A stretch of DNA of 64,000 nucleotides from Chaunax sp. Z400. Lineage: Eukaryota; Chordata; Actinopteri; Lophiiformes; Chaunacidae. Position 1 is the first letter of the stretch; the number at the start of each line of letters is the position of its first letter. Below are positions 1-11,229 of this stretch, piece after piece. The stretch spans positions 26,297,810-26,361,809 of the forward strand of contig CM075187.1 in the NCBI GenBank assembly GCA_037577475.1, given 5' to 3'. Under the pieces are notes generated by a model. It did no database searches. It was not told the DNA's origin and worked only from the letters and a program-made list of their open reading frames with translations. A program made the position numbers and the translations under genes.

Positions 1-195
1 CTCATGTCCCTGATACATTTGTAAAAAGGTGATACAAAAATAAAAAGTTCATGATTTCACAATGTAGTGTGTGAAGTATTAGAAAGCTGTTTTCTTCAGG
101 ATGGGGTCATTGAGACTCCACACATTCTCTGTGCACTACCTACTAGCATTTGGTATTTTATAGAGTGTCAGTGTGTGATGATTATAAACCACATA
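1..195. other. AT-rich non-coding flank
   Basis: No coding or structural signal is supported here. Short open frames on both strands have no recognisable protein features. The stretch ends at the TA dinucleotide (194-195) that looks like the target site of the Tc1-like element to its right. Confidence 0.5.
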
Positions 196-245
196 CAGTG
201 CTGTGAAAAACGTTTTGACCCGCAACTTATTTCTCCTATTTTTGT

Positions 246-790
246 ACAATCCCATTTCCAAAAAAGTTGGGACGCTGTATAAAATGTAAATAGAAACAAT
301 GTGATTTGCAAAACATTTAAACCCCATATTTAATTGAAAATAGCACAAAGACAACATATCAAATGTTGAAAATAAGAATTTAAAAAAACTTTTTTAAATT
401 ATATGTCCATTTTGAATTTGAATCAGCTTTATTGGTCACATACAATTATACACAGTAAAATGTAGCGAAATTTTTCCTCTGCATTTGACCCATCCCTGAG
501 GAGCAGTGGGCTGCCCTTCCGGCGCCTGGGGAGCAAACTGGGGTTCAGTATCTTGCTCAAGGATATATGTACTGTATATAAGTATATATTTTCAATAAGC
601 ATACAGTGTAGTTGTAATTTAAATGTACAGCCTATCACTTTGAAATGGCTGGTTTACCTATTCAAGATAATTGGATGACGCTGATGGCAATAAAATGGTC
701 AGAAATGTTCATTTATGCACAAATTGTTAATCTTGTAATTTATAGATAAGGCCTATTGTGATTTGGGTCACATTTTAAAAATGTGGGTCC
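246..790. repeat. Dispersed fish repeats lodged in the Tc1 left arm
   Basis: Two repeat-like pieces sit here. From about 246 to 400 the sequence resembles a common fish non-autonomous repeat that begins with CCCATTTCCAAAAAAGTTGG. From about 410 to 570 another resembles a fish repeat whose signature is 'tctgcatttgacccatcc' and 'cttgctcaagga'. Recognition is from memory of these families, so the boundaries are approximate. Confidence 0.5.
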
Positions 791-1017
791 CCAGAAAAAA
801 AGTTTGGGCCTATGTGAAAAAGTATTTCTCCCCTTAGAAACTAAATCCATAAAACTACCAAACAGCATTAATAACTTGTTGCAGCTGGACTAGACACACC
901 CAGTCCTGTTGAATCAAATTATCACTTAAATAAACCCTTTTCCGAAGCATGAAGTTGGGTAGTTGGTCTCACCATAAGAACTCTATGACAAAATCTAAAG
1001 AAATTCAGAAGAGATGA

Positions 1018-1960
1018 AGAAGGTGATTGAAATATCAGTCTGGGAAGGGTTCCAAATCTATTTCTAAGGCTCTGGGGCTCCACAGATTCACAGTGAGACA
1101 CATTATGTTCAAAAGGAGAAGACTTGGAACAATAGTGAACCTTCCCAGAATAGGCCGACCTTATAAAATTACTCCAAGAGCACAACGAGGGCTCATTCAG
1201 GAAATCACAGAAGATCCAAAGAAACATCCAAGAGCTGCAGACCTCTGTCACCTCGGTAAAGGTCAGAGTTCATGGCTCCACTATTCCAAAGACTCTAGGC
1301 TAAATTGTCATCCATGGGCGAGCGGTGAGGAGAAAGCCACTGCTAACCCAGAAGAATATTAAGGCTCGTGTTTTGCCACAACACACCTTGAAGACCTTCA
1401 GAGCTTATAGGAGAATATTCTATGGGCTGATGAGTCTAAAGTTGAACTGTTTGATGACAGGGGTCCTATTTAATCTGGTGTAAACCACAGCATTCCACAA
1501 ACATTATACCTACGGTTAAACACGGAAGTTTCAGTGTAATGTTGTGGGGATGCTTTGCTGCTTCAGGGCCAGAATGACTTATCATAGTTGAGGGAAACAT
1601 GAATTCTGTTCTCTACCAGAAAATTCTGAAGAAGGATGTCAGGTCATCAGTCTGTGAGTTGTCTGGGTCATGCAGCAAGACAATGATCCCAAGCATAAGG
1701 TTAGGTCCACCTCTGAATAGCTCAAAACGAATAAGATGAAAGCTTTGTAGTGGCCCAGTAAAATTCTGGACCTAAACCCATTGAGATGCTGTGGTGGGAC
1801 CTGAAAAGAGCAGTTCATGCCCACAAACATCCAATGTGGCTGCACTAAAGCAGTTCTGCAAAGAAGAGTGGGTCGAAACTCATCACAGTGATGTGACTGA
1901 TCTCCAGTTAATGGAAGTGTTAGCCTGCAGTTGTTGCTGCTTAAGGCGGCACAACTAGGC
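1018..1960 (+). pseudogene. Broken Tc1-like transposase
   Basis: A frame from 1027 encodes a helix-turn-helix DNA-binding part: SKALGLHRFTVRHI, then the linker NLPRIGRPYKITPRAQRG. This is the N-terminal half of Tc1-family transposase. Downstream pieces in other frames correspond to the catalytic half, for instance the 'LNPIEMLWWDLKRAVHA' segment at about 1775-1825, which holds the third catalytic acidic region. Internal stops and frame changes mean no intact enzyme can be made. Confidence 0.85.
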
Positions 1961-2181
1961 ATTACGTTCAGGGGGAGAATACCTATTCATGTTGGTCATT
2001 TTGGTATTGGATAATCTTTTTGCCTTATTAAATAAAATGATCTTTTAAAAATTGCATTTTGTATTTATTCAGGTTGCCTTTGTTTTATGTTTGTTTGAAG
2101 ATCTGACACAGTTCAGTATGAGATACATACAAAAATTAAAGAAATAAGGAGCAGGTGCAATAGTTTTTTTACAGCACAATA

Positions 2182-2480
2182 TGCTGGGATGATGTGAGTA
2201 ATTGTAGTAACTTTCCTGGAGTGTCACCTTTGCTGTTTTAAGCATCCCATCTGGTTTCGACCTCTAAAAGCACTATCATCACTGTAACCCTGAAGACAAA
2301 GGCTTCAAATTTATTACATGCTGTTTATACATAACCATTTTTATGTGATTATTGTTCATAGATTGAAGTGAATTCACATCCCATTGTTTTGGTTAGTATC
2401 TATACAGTTTTATTTATCCCTAGATAAGTTTTCAAATAAATGTAAATGGTCCTGCCATTTATTGGACCGTGCTTGAGAGG
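2182..2480. other. AT-rich spacer upstream of rab35
   Basis: I see no gene, structured repeat or clear regulatory site in this roughly 300-bp stretch between the Tc1 relic and the CpG-rich promoter region. Confidence 0.4.
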
Positions 2481-2499
2481 CACTGAGATGGTACGAGTC

Positions 2500-2853
2500 T
2501 GCTTCCTTTGCAGTGGAATGAGTGTACTGTAGTGTTGATCAATGGGATGGGACGGCGATGCTGTAGCAGGAGCCTGCGCAGTGAGGCCGGGTCACAGTTG
2601 GGTGCAGCTCCACCAGAGAAGGAAGCGGAGTTTCCGGCTATTTGCAGCGGAGGGAGAGGATTGCTGACGCCGCGAAACCCCGAGAAAAACGACGCCGGCT
2701 CGGGGGGGCTAACAGTTTGTAGCATCGCTAGTAGTCTTTGTATTTCATAACGGGGGCTCTGGGGGCTAGTATTTTTTTTTACAAGCCGAGGGTGTCAGAC
2801 AGCAAACGAGCAAAGAAGCGGCACAAGGAGGGGGTGAGCCACCAGCTACCGGC
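2500..2853 (+). promoter_or_regulatory. rab35: CpG-rich promoter and 5'UTR region of rab35
   Basis: Base composition changes sharply from AT-rich to GC- and CpG-rich just before the rab35 ATG. An NRF1-like half site (GCCTGCGCAG, 2572-2581) is present, and I see no convincing TATA box at a sensible distance. This fits a housekeeping CpG-type promoter, which would suit a broadly expressed Rab. The transcription start cannot be fixed from sequence alone. Confidence 0.55.
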
Positions 2854-2905
2854 ATGGCCAGGGACTACGATTACCTCTTTAAGCTGCTCATCATCGGTGA
2901 CAGCG
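2854..2905 (+). CDS. rab35: rab35 coding exon 1
   Basis: Encodes MARDYDYLFKLLIIGDS and the first base of the P-loop Gly codon. The donor is GTAAGC at 2906. The phase-1 break inside the P-loop is restored exactly by exon 2. Confidence 0.95.
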
Positions 2906-5325
2906 GTAAGCCGACGCCGGGGATGCGGGACGGGAAGTGGGCCTTATCGTGTTTTTTACAAGGGGAGAAGAAGAAACGCAGGTTTATATCCGCATTGTAT
3001 TTCTGTGATGCATTTACAACATATTATTTATTTTCCTATTGCAAAATGATTGGTGAAAGGTACACACCCGCCATATTTCTGTGGCGGTGACAGGGCGGAG
3101 GTTGTGTGTCCGGGCAAGGCATGTCAGCCGTTCAGGCCGGATATCTCCTCCAGATCAGGGTTCTTCTATCGAAGGTCCTGTTCTCATATCGGCCGAAACA
3201 TTTATTTTGCACCACAACAAAACAGTGTGTAACACAAACAACTGTACTCGAGTTACCATATTTCTCCTATTCGGCCTCTAGCTGTCTTCAGTTAGCTGCG
3301 TTAGCTAGTTGGAAGTTTGGTTATGCAGCTAACAGTTAGATTAAGTTAGCTGAGAAGCTAGTTTTCCAAGAAGTTTGGGGTCTGTGCACATAAGCTTAAC
3401 ATTGTTTCTTATGTTTGCTTCACGGTGTAAGAATACTAACTTACGTTAAGTTATTGAAATGCATTTTGTTAATTAGCTACCTAGCATGATAGTGCTAGCT
3501 GCTTAGTAGTGGAGGAATGCTGCACTGCAGTGTGGTTTGCATCAGGTCAATGTATAGTGAAGTGAGACAACGTGTCTAGTATCAATAAAGTTTAGTTCTG
3601 TCCGCAAGATGCTTAGTTTCAAAGACGACTGACCAGGTGGTTACCTTATATGTGTTCAGCTTCTTTATGATAAAACCGTGACAAGACTGCCACAGGTGGA
3701 TTCCTAAAGTCAATATGTGTGCAACTTATGAGGACTGCTTGTTTTGAATGGTGAAAACATTATAATACGGCTCCACCCGCAACAGGAGCATAGCCTCAGC
3801 TTGCAGGACTTCTTTGTGGGCAATGATCTCTACATTCATTGATAGCCCCGATCCTGGCACCAACCCACCAGCTGTCTGCTCACAGTAGAGAGCAAGGCAG
3901 CACAGCAAGCCCTTCGCTGCCACTCACACAGAGGCCAGTGTCCCTTCAGCTGCACCATGGAAGTACAACTGTCTGACATGCTGCACAGAGATTATTGAGT
4001 AAGGATATTCTGATGAATGTAGGCAGATATGGTGCGAGAATCAGACATTCTACAGACTGGATCACTTAGCGGCATTGAGTTTTATCATGAACAACAGTAG
4101 AAATGCATAATTTTAAAAACCCAATATTTTCCTTTCACTAGCCCTAATATACTGAACCAAACAAGCATGTGATACTGAAATGACTTTTTTTTAAAGTACC
4201 CATAACCAGAACATGTCAAATCATGAATAACCATCATTTAGTCATAACATAGCCATAACAGTCATTGGTGCATTTCAGAGTAAACGATGGTGTTGGCGAG
4301 ATTTTTTTGTGCATAATTGAAAACACCTGGCCAAGGCAATAAAATCCTGGGTCTAATTAATGCCCTACTGAAACAACTGATGATGCAACAGCTTCCACAA
4401 AATTTACGTGACCAGGCAGTTGGGATGCAGATGGCTGAAACTCAGCAGACATGTGTAACGCAGATGTTATGGCTGATTGCACAGTGGAGGCAGATCACAT
4501 TTAGTGACAAGTCCAGATTTAATTTGCACAGAGCTGATGGTCGTAGGCGTGTGTATCGTCGCCGTGGGGAACGCTATCCTGCCGCATCCATCCACAAAGT
4601 GGACCGTTTTGGTGGTGTTATCATGATGTGGGAGCCATTACTAATGGATGGTGGTCAGCCATGTCCACATCCACGGTACACTGACAGCTATCCGTTACCG
4701 AGATAAGGTCCTAGATCCACACGTCATTCCCAGGATACAACAATCAGGCATCACCTTCATGCATGACAATGCCAGACCACATGTGGCTCATGTCTGTGAG
4801 GAGTAGCCTACCTGGACCAGAACAATGTCACTGTCCTTCCTTGACCAGCATTATTCAAAGACCTCAACCCAATAGAGCATCTGTGGGATGTTCTGGATCA
4901 CCGGGTGAGACGGAGAGATCCTGCTCCAGCAACACATGAACAACTTGTCACAGCACTGCAGGAAGAATGGCATGTCATCCTACAAGTCCAGATTAATGTC
5001 TTATCAATTCCATGCAAAAGAGATGTGACACTGTGATAAATGCTGGAGGTGGTCACACATGTTACTGACTGTTGTTGAATGTTGTTGATGAATAAAGCTG
5101 TGTCAACCATAATTTGCCTTTGATATTTAATATAAACAGGATGGCATGACAAAAAAGGTATGCGTTTCTACTGTTGCTCAATATATTTTGTTTTGTATGT
5201 GTCAGCACATGAACATGACATCTACACGTGTAGAGTGTTTTTTTCTTCTGTTCACAAGTTCTATGGTGCAAGCAGATGGTTTCATGTCTAACACCCACAG
5301 GAATTGAATTTCCGAGTGAAGAGGT

Positions 5326-5364
<39 letters not shown>

Positions 5365-8300
5365 ACAGCAGGAAGAATATTAAAGCTGGTTTTGAAGCTT
5401 CAGTGATTGTTTGTTGAACAGAACTCTGCAGCATGGAACCCACAGGAACCTGAGAGCTTTTATGTTGCGACCAATCAAACATGAGATGAAAGTAACACAA
5501 TAGGTAGGCTGAGTAGCAGGGCTGTAGGCTGAATCCCACCTCAGGCTGGGCAGCAGAGTCCCTTCATAACCTCCAGCTTCTGTATAACCTGATAACTGAT
5601 CTGTTGAAGAAGCAGCACGGATCCCTCTCTTACATCTTTTTTTTTATCTTCTTCACCCTTGCTTTTCCTTTTCCTCTGTTGTGTTACTGTCATTTCTTTC
5701 TTAAATTGATTTATTATGCATATAATTTTAAGATCATATATAGATATATTTGTTCCATTGGATATCTTTCTTCTGTGACCCTGATGCAAGCCTTCGCAAC
5801 TACTGTTGTTTTTCAGCTGTTGGTTTGATCAATCCCCTGTAGGTATGTGGATGATCTAAGTGATTTACAAGAACATGTAGGGTGCTGTCTTGCTCACCTG
5901 AAATCCTTCAACCGGTACTTACAGTGTGCAATAAGTACAGTTTTGTCTGTATATTGTGAAAAACGAATTGTTTTGGTACTAAATGAGTACGACAAATATT
6001 CAAGTTAACATCTTGTTTTATGTTTGCAGCTATCATGTGGTGGTGTTCTTGATAACTAGAATATTGGAAACAGACGCTAAATGGAAGTTTTTTTTGTTTT
6101 TGTTTTTGTTTTATTCCACAAAACCCCCTAAAACACAATATGTTTGTCCTCAGGCAATTGTATTTTGTTTTAAACCCGAGAAGCACATATTACAGAGAAT
6201 GAGTTCATTTTATTTTTGTTGCTTTGGAAGCTTGATTTCTCTAAACCTCATCCTGTGCTTTGGTCTCTTCCATAGGAGTGGGGAAGAGCAGTCTCCTCCT
6301 GCGATTTGCAGACAACACATTTTCAGGTGTGTGGTTCAGCCAACGTAGCATAATTTCACAACTTCATACTTTGTTGTTGTGTGTCATTAAATCGATCTTG
6401 TGTTTGCAGGTAGCTATATCACAACGATCGGTGTGGACTTTAAGATCCGGACAGTGGAAATCAACGGGGAGAAGGTAAAGCTACAGATCTGGGATACAGC
6501 AGGGCAGGAGCGCTTCCGCACTATCACCTCCACGTAAGTACATCCACACATACACATTGGCTTTTCAGGTGAAGCTCGTCATTTTCATTTAAGCGGTTAA
6601 ATCTGAAACCAAGAAAAGCTCTTTGTGGTCTTCAGATGAAGTGTTATTTTAGCAAGCAGTTTGTAGATAATTAGAATGAGCCGGTGCTGCTTGATGAAAC
6701 TGGGTGGAGTTCCCTCCAGGTCCTAAGATGTGAGAGGGTGGCTCCTTTCTCATACTCTACTGCTGCATGATAGTCAGGTCACGGTGTCTTTACCCTCTTA
6801 TGCTTGTGTCTCACTTTTGTCCGGGGCTGCACAGCCTCCATGCAGCTGTGGGTCCACACTGTCCTAGAGCAGAGTTTCTATGCATTTTAAGATCATAAAT
6901 GTACCTTTTTAATAACAACAAGTCATCCAAACAGACCAATACTAACTACTGTCTGTACAGCCACAGCCTGATATTTATTGAACGTCTGTGGCATGCAACT
7001 CCATTGCTGCCAAAACACCATTAAAAACCCTTAATAAGGACACGTTGTTTCATTGGGTGATAGATCATCTGTTGTTTTTGACTGTCGTTTAAGTTTCGGA
7101 TTACAGAGGCATATACAGCATATTCTCATTCATAGGAGAAGTTACTTGTTGATTTTGGTCTGTCCAGGTGAGTTGATGATGATGATAATAAAGAAATAAA
7201 ACAACACTGGTTTTATCCTTTAAGTCCAGGACTCAAACTTGTTGGATTTTCTCATGCTGGCAATTAAACCCCTTCAATCCACATTATTATTGTATTATGT
7301 TGCAACAGAAAAGTAGAGAGCTTGGTTTCAGAAGAAGTCAGGGAACTATCTAGAGTGGCTGTCATAGTCACCTGACTTGAATCCCAAAGAACATGTCTGG
7401 TGGGATTTGAAGAAGATGATTGCAGCATGTAAACCCAGGAATATGTCAGAACTGGAGGAATGTCCATGAAGTATGGGCTAAGATTCCTCAGGAACGTTGT
7501 CAGAAGCTGGTGTCTTGATATGTATCATGTTTGCAGCAGGTTATAGCTGCAAAAGGGTCTCTACAAAGTACCAGAGATGCTGGTCATTAAGGGCTTGACT
7601 GATTACCTCCCAGTTGGAGGAGGTTATGTGATTGGTGCTGTGTGAAATTTTGTAGAAAGGTGGGCACAGGCGATTAGGTTTTGAGGCTTGTCTGAAAGAT
7701 GGTATGGACCCAGGATTATTTTGAACCAATCCTACTATGGTGAAGCCATGACTCGCCCTACTCTACCTCTTGATTCCTTGGTATGACATTTCTCAGAGTT
7801 TTTTTATTCATTTATATTTTGCTCTGACTCCTGTGGCTCACAGCACAGTAATGGAAACTGGATTACATCACATTCCTGTAAGATTTAAATTCATCATCGG
7901 AAGTAGCAGTATTTAGCCTCTGTGAACAAGAAAAGGGATTTTAATGCGAAAGGTTAGTTTGTTCAGGCCAATGTTTTAGCCATTATTTTGTATCTATAAG
8001 GGATGAATTTTTACCATGTTGTCATGGCCCTTACTACTATGACAACTACTACCAGTACTATTGCTGCTGTTACTACTACTACTACTAATAAGACCTCTAC
8101 TACCAATAATAGTTGTAGTAATGATCATCATTGTTATAATGATTCAGCAGTGTCAGTGTGTCTACTGTTCAATGCTAAGCAGGTAGTGTACAGCAAGATC
8201 TCTTTGGCTGAAAATAGTAGTGAGAGTGATTGAGAGGAGTAATGTTGAAGGGCTGTAAAACCCAAATAGTGAGGTGAAAGACGCCATAAACCTCTGCAGA

Positions 8301-11229
8301 ACTGAGAGGCACAGCTGCCAGTTGTTCTGCAGGAATCCCTCCACCAAGCAGGCAGACAATTCAGGCTGATTGTTCACTGTGGACAGCCAGCTCGGTCCAG
8401 ACTGTCAGACCCTCATGTTGTCAAAGACCTTTAAAGTCTACATCTTAAGTGTTCATTCTTAAAATCTCTTTTTTCCTTTCTTCATTCATGTGAAATTGGT
8501 TCATTTCCTTTCAAAGTTCATGCTTTTGTTCTTTCTTTTTTTTTTTTCATTTTCAAAACTGGTTTTGAAATTTGATATTTGCACTGCTTCCCTACCTTGG
8601 TGGGGGTTTTTGTTGAAAAGATGAGTACAAGGGCGTGGTTCGGAGCCTTTGAGAATCTAAGGTGAAAACTGAGCATTCTTAGGCTATGAGGGTGGAATTT
8701 GTTATTTGTATTTTCGCTCAATCGATGGATCTGATCTTGCTTTCAGAACCATATTTATCAGCTTTGTGTCAGCAGAAAAACTGGACAGACCTTGTCTTTC
8801 TTCAGCTTTGTGTCGCGAGTAAAAGGTCGCAAGAACCTGAGAATCTCATTTAAAGTCAGCTGACGCAGACTGGCCAACAACGACAACAGGACATCGAAGC
8901 TACATGAAATCAAAGTAGTTTAAGGCCGCCTGACATTATTTGCTATGACTCTGATATTTTTGGAGTAATTATTCTGTTTTTAATGAACAGACATATTGTA
9001 TACTGGAATGACGCAGTGTCAGCCTAATGAAAGGTTCTTGGTGTTTGCCGAGTGTAGCTACATGGGGGTGCCTCCTTTCTGAGGCCAGTTTGAAGCTTGG
9101 CTGCAGGTTTACAGCTGATCTGTCTGTCAGTGTGCGGTCCAGTCACCTGTGTGGGACTCATACTATACATACTATACTATTCTGTTGACTTCACTCTTTT
9201 GCTCAAGCACACTCTGTCGTGATGCACTTCAATGTTGCATTATTGCACCCATCATTTGAATTGACTGTGCACTTAAACGCCACTTGATTCGGTCTAGTCA
9301 GATGTTTTTGTCATTGGTAGAGAGACAGATGTTTGCTTTTGTTGAATCAAGCCATTGTTCATTTAAAATAATTTTCATAATCGAGGATTTTATTTTTGAT
9401 TTCTTATCATTTTAAGAAAATTAAGTTCTCTGATTAAGTTCTGGACAACAAATCACCCCCAGTTATATCAATGGTTATGTCAACCTGTCACTCAACTGTA
9501 CCCCCAAAGACATTTTAGAGTAATTCAGTGTTGGGTGCTATGATTTCTGCAATACAGAAAACACAGACAGACAGTCTTCTCCAAGTCAGAGCAGAATTTA
9601 ACCCCTAATAACCTCGTCTGTCCCTGGGTCTCAGCAGCTGAGCAGTGGTTCCGGCCCTCTGCTCTATTCGGTCCCCCCCACACTACACTCCATGGAGCCC
9701 TAAGACGTGGGCAGATTTGAGGCTCGAGTTCAGTTGTTTCAAATTTATTGCGCTTTACACTGTCTTAATCTGAAAAATACAAGATTAATACATGTGATGC
9801 TGCAACAAATATATTAATGTCTGGGAAACATTCCATTATAATTTTTTTTAAAGTGGATATTATCAACAATTGATGACATAAAATTATGCATGACTTTAAC
9901 AAGCTTTCAACATTTATTCAATCATTTTAGCAAAGCATTTCTACTATTACTTTCAACTGTTTACCCATTACTTTAGGTCATTCATTCATTTATCCATCAC
10001 TTTTTGCTGTTTCAAATTTGCTGCTTGATTGCTAACTAGTTTTCATGAACTTGCAATCCTAACGTGGTATTCAGATCTTCTAGCTCCTGCGTTATCAACA
10101 TATGATTTCTTAATTAAATAGTCATTTCTGGGACTCACTGACTCACCTAATATCGAAGTCTGACTCTGTCTCTCTGTCTGCGTGCAGATACTACAGGGGA
10201 ACGCATGGCGTCATTGTGGTATACGACGTCACAAGTGCAGAGTCCTTCGTCAACGTCAAACGATGGCTACATGAAATCAACCAGAACTGTGACGATGTGT
10301 GTCGAATATTAGGTGAGTGTGTGGATTTCATTGGTCCAGACAAGGTCCAGGGACTGCTGACACCTTTGTTCACATCGGCTTCATTTACAAGCCTTTAGAA
10401 GAATTGTTCAGAGATTCATTTGATCTCAAGTCACTCCAGTTTAGTCACCTCAGCATTTTCAATTTTTTAGTGGGAAACAAAAACGACGACCCCAACTCTA
10501 AGGTGGTTGAGACGACTGATGCACAGAAGTTTGCTGAACAGATGGGAATCAACCTGTTTGAGACGAGTGCGAAAGAGAACATCAATGTTGAAGAGGTAAC
10601 TCAAATAGTCAGGCACTTTAAATTACATAAAACTACAAATATCTCTCACTCTTTTATTTCTTTTACTTATTAAATAAACAAGATATAGCATATTAATTAG
10701 CATATTTTAGAGTTAAGAGTAGGCAGATCTTGTTTACTGTCAGACAGAGCCAGGCTAGCTATTTCTCCCTTTTCCTTGTCATTATAGTAAGTTAGCTAAC
10801 CGACTGCCTGCTATCGCTACATGCCCGACAGAAAGACATGAGTGGTGTCGACCCTCTCCTCTAACTCATAACAAGAATAAATGTCAAACTGCTGCTTTAA
10901 TGCTATTGAAGAAAAAAAAAACAGTAGATCGATGGTTCTTCAGGTTTGTGTGTTACTGCTTTGAAAATCCAAACCTCTCCATATCAAATAGATTAGTTTT
11001 TTCTTCCTACCGTCTAAAACACTCACCTGTGACTTTTCTGTGAGACTCACTGATTGCTGTACTCACCACACATCATTGGTTTGTGCCTCTCCTCCCGTAG
11101 ATGTTCAACTGCATCACAGAGCTAGTGCTAAGAGCCAAAAAGGAGGTGTTAGCCAAGCAGCAGCAGCAGCAACAGAACGACGTGGTCAAACTCACCCGGA
11201 ACAGTAAACGAAAGAAAAAGTGCTGCTAG
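2854..11229 (+). CDS. rab35: Ras-related small GTPase Rab35 (six coding exons, 201 aa)
   Basis: Coding exons: 2854-2905, 6276-6326, 6410-6533, 10188-10312, 10471-10595, 11101-11229. They total 606 nt and join in frame with GT-AG introns. The product has all Rab motifs: P-loop GDSGVGKSS across exons 1-2, switch I TIGVDF and WDTAGQE in exon 3, NKND at the start of exon 5, ETSAKE near its end, and a C-terminal KRKKKCC for double geranylgeranylation after a polybasic stretch. The N-terminus MARDYDYLFKLL and the 201-aa length match Rab35 rather than Rab1 or Rab8. Rab35 is known to act at the plasma membrane and recycling endosome in endocytic recycling, cytokinesis and actin control. The start is the first ATG, in a CpG-rich leader, and gives the conserved N-terminus. 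Teleosts can carry a and b paralogues; I cannot tell which this is. The gene converges on bicdl1. Confidence 0.97.
4290..5110 (+). pseudogene. Truncated, broken Tc1-like transposase (second Tc1 family)
   Basis: A frame from 4317 to 4706 contains the catalytic-core start (FSDKSRFNLHRADGRRRVYRRRGER, read here at about 4497-4570) and a decayed VMMW segment. The next pieces, in other frames, carry HVIPRIQQSGITFMHDNARPH and, further on, LNPIEHLWDVLDHRVRR, which are the second and third acidic-residue regions of Tc1 transposase. The N-terminal DNA-binding half is missing or unrecognisable, and frames are broken. A closely similar fragment lies in the opposite orientation near 54028-54400. Confidence 0.82.
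5324..5362. repeat. Poly-T run
   Basis: An almost pure T homopolymer of about 39 bases. On the opposite strand it is poly-A, which could be the tail of an old retroposed sequence, though I see no clear retrogene beside it. Confidence 0.8.
6276..6326 (+). CDS. rab35: rab35 coding exon 2
   Basis: A 51-nt exon between a CTTCCATAG acceptor and a GTGTGT donor. It encodes GVGKSSLLLRFADNTFS and the first base of the next Gly, completing the nucleotide-binding P-loop (catalytic Lys and Ser of GKS). Confidence 0.95.
6410..6533 (+). CDS. rab35: rab35 coding exon 3
   Basis: The acceptor is TGTTTGCAG and the donor GTAAGT. Encodes switch I (SYITTIGVDF) and switch II (WDTAGQERFRTITST), including the conserved Gln of DTAGQ needed for GTP hydrolysis. 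The exon 2-3 intron is only 83 bp. Confidence 0.96.
7240..7580 (+). pseudogene. Fragment of Tc1-like transposase C-terminus (third family)
   Basis: The + strand around 7365-7500 reads as a decayed SPDLNPKEHVWWDLKK segment followed by CKPRNMSELEE and WAKIPQERCQKL-like residues, the C-terminal end of a fish Tc1-like transposase. Only the last third of the gene remains and frames are shifted. No terminal repeat was identified. Confidence 0.7.
8030..8100. repeat. Imperfect (ACT)n trinucleotide repeat
   Basis: Runs of ACT/ACC triplets (for example TACTACTACTACTAC) within rab35 intron 3. An open frame rich in Thr here is a by-product of the repeat. Confidence 0.7.
10188..10312 (+). CDS. rab35: rab35 coding exon 4
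   Basis: The acceptor is GCGTGCAG and the donor GTGAGT. Encodes YYRGTHGVIVVYDVTSAE through the WLHEINQNC helix to RIL, a segment typical of Rab35. Confidence 0.96.
10471..10595 (+). CDS. rab35: rab35 coding exon 5
   Basis: The acceptor is AATTTTTTAG and the donor GTAACT. Encodes the guanine-specificity motif GNKNDD, then the ETSAKEN motif that also contacts the base. It ends in phase 0 after VEE. Confidence 0.96.
10596..11100 (+). other. rab35: rab35 intron 5
   Basis: A 505-bp intron with standard GT and AG ends. No repeat or gene was recognised inside it. Confidence 0.7.
11101..11229 (+). CDS. rab35: rab35 terminal coding exon 6
   Basis: The acceptor is CTCCCGTAG. Encodes MFNCITELVLRAKKE, then a short run of six Gln, then a basic tail ending KKKCC and TAG. 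The Gln run is also present in mammalian Rab35, so it is not a repeat expansion artefact. The two terminal Cys are the prenylation sites. Confidence 0.96.
   Translation: MFNCITELVLRAKKEVLAKQQQQQQNDVVKLTRNSKRKKKCC

Larger units (their letters stand above)
196..2179 (+). mobile_element. Degenerate Tc1/mariner-like DNA transposon with foreign repeats in its 5' part
   Basis: Imperfect inverted termini are visible: the left end from 196 (GTGCTGTGAAAAACG...) mirrors the right end finishing at about 2179 (...TTTTTTTACAGCAC). Both ends are flanked by TA (194-195 and 2180-2181), the standard Tc1/mariner target duplication. The interior from about 800 carries a decayed transposase gene. The part between about 246 and 790 does not belong to this family and looks like other dispersed repeats inserted into or replacing the left arm. 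The element is dead: the transposase is broken by stops and frame changes. Confidence 0.8.
2906..6275 (+). other. rab35: rab35 intron 1
   Basis: A 3.4-kb intron. The first few hundred bases continue the CpG-rich promoter area, so intronic regulatory sites are plausible. It holds a decayed Tc1-like element (about 4290-5110) and a long poly-T run (5324-5362). The rest has no feature I can support. Confidence 0.7.
6534..10187 (+). other. rab35: rab35 intron 3
   Basis: A 3.65-kb intron. It contains a fragment of a third Tc1-like transposase (about 7240-7580) and an imperfect (ACT)n stretch (about 8030-8100). Otherwise it is AT-rich with no feature I can support. Confidence 0.65.

Noticed and set aside
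2738..3339. Several overlapping + strand frames around the rab35 first exon
   Set aside because: They are other-frame or read-through translations of exon 1 and the CpG-rich start of intron 1; the only supported coding part is 2854-2905.
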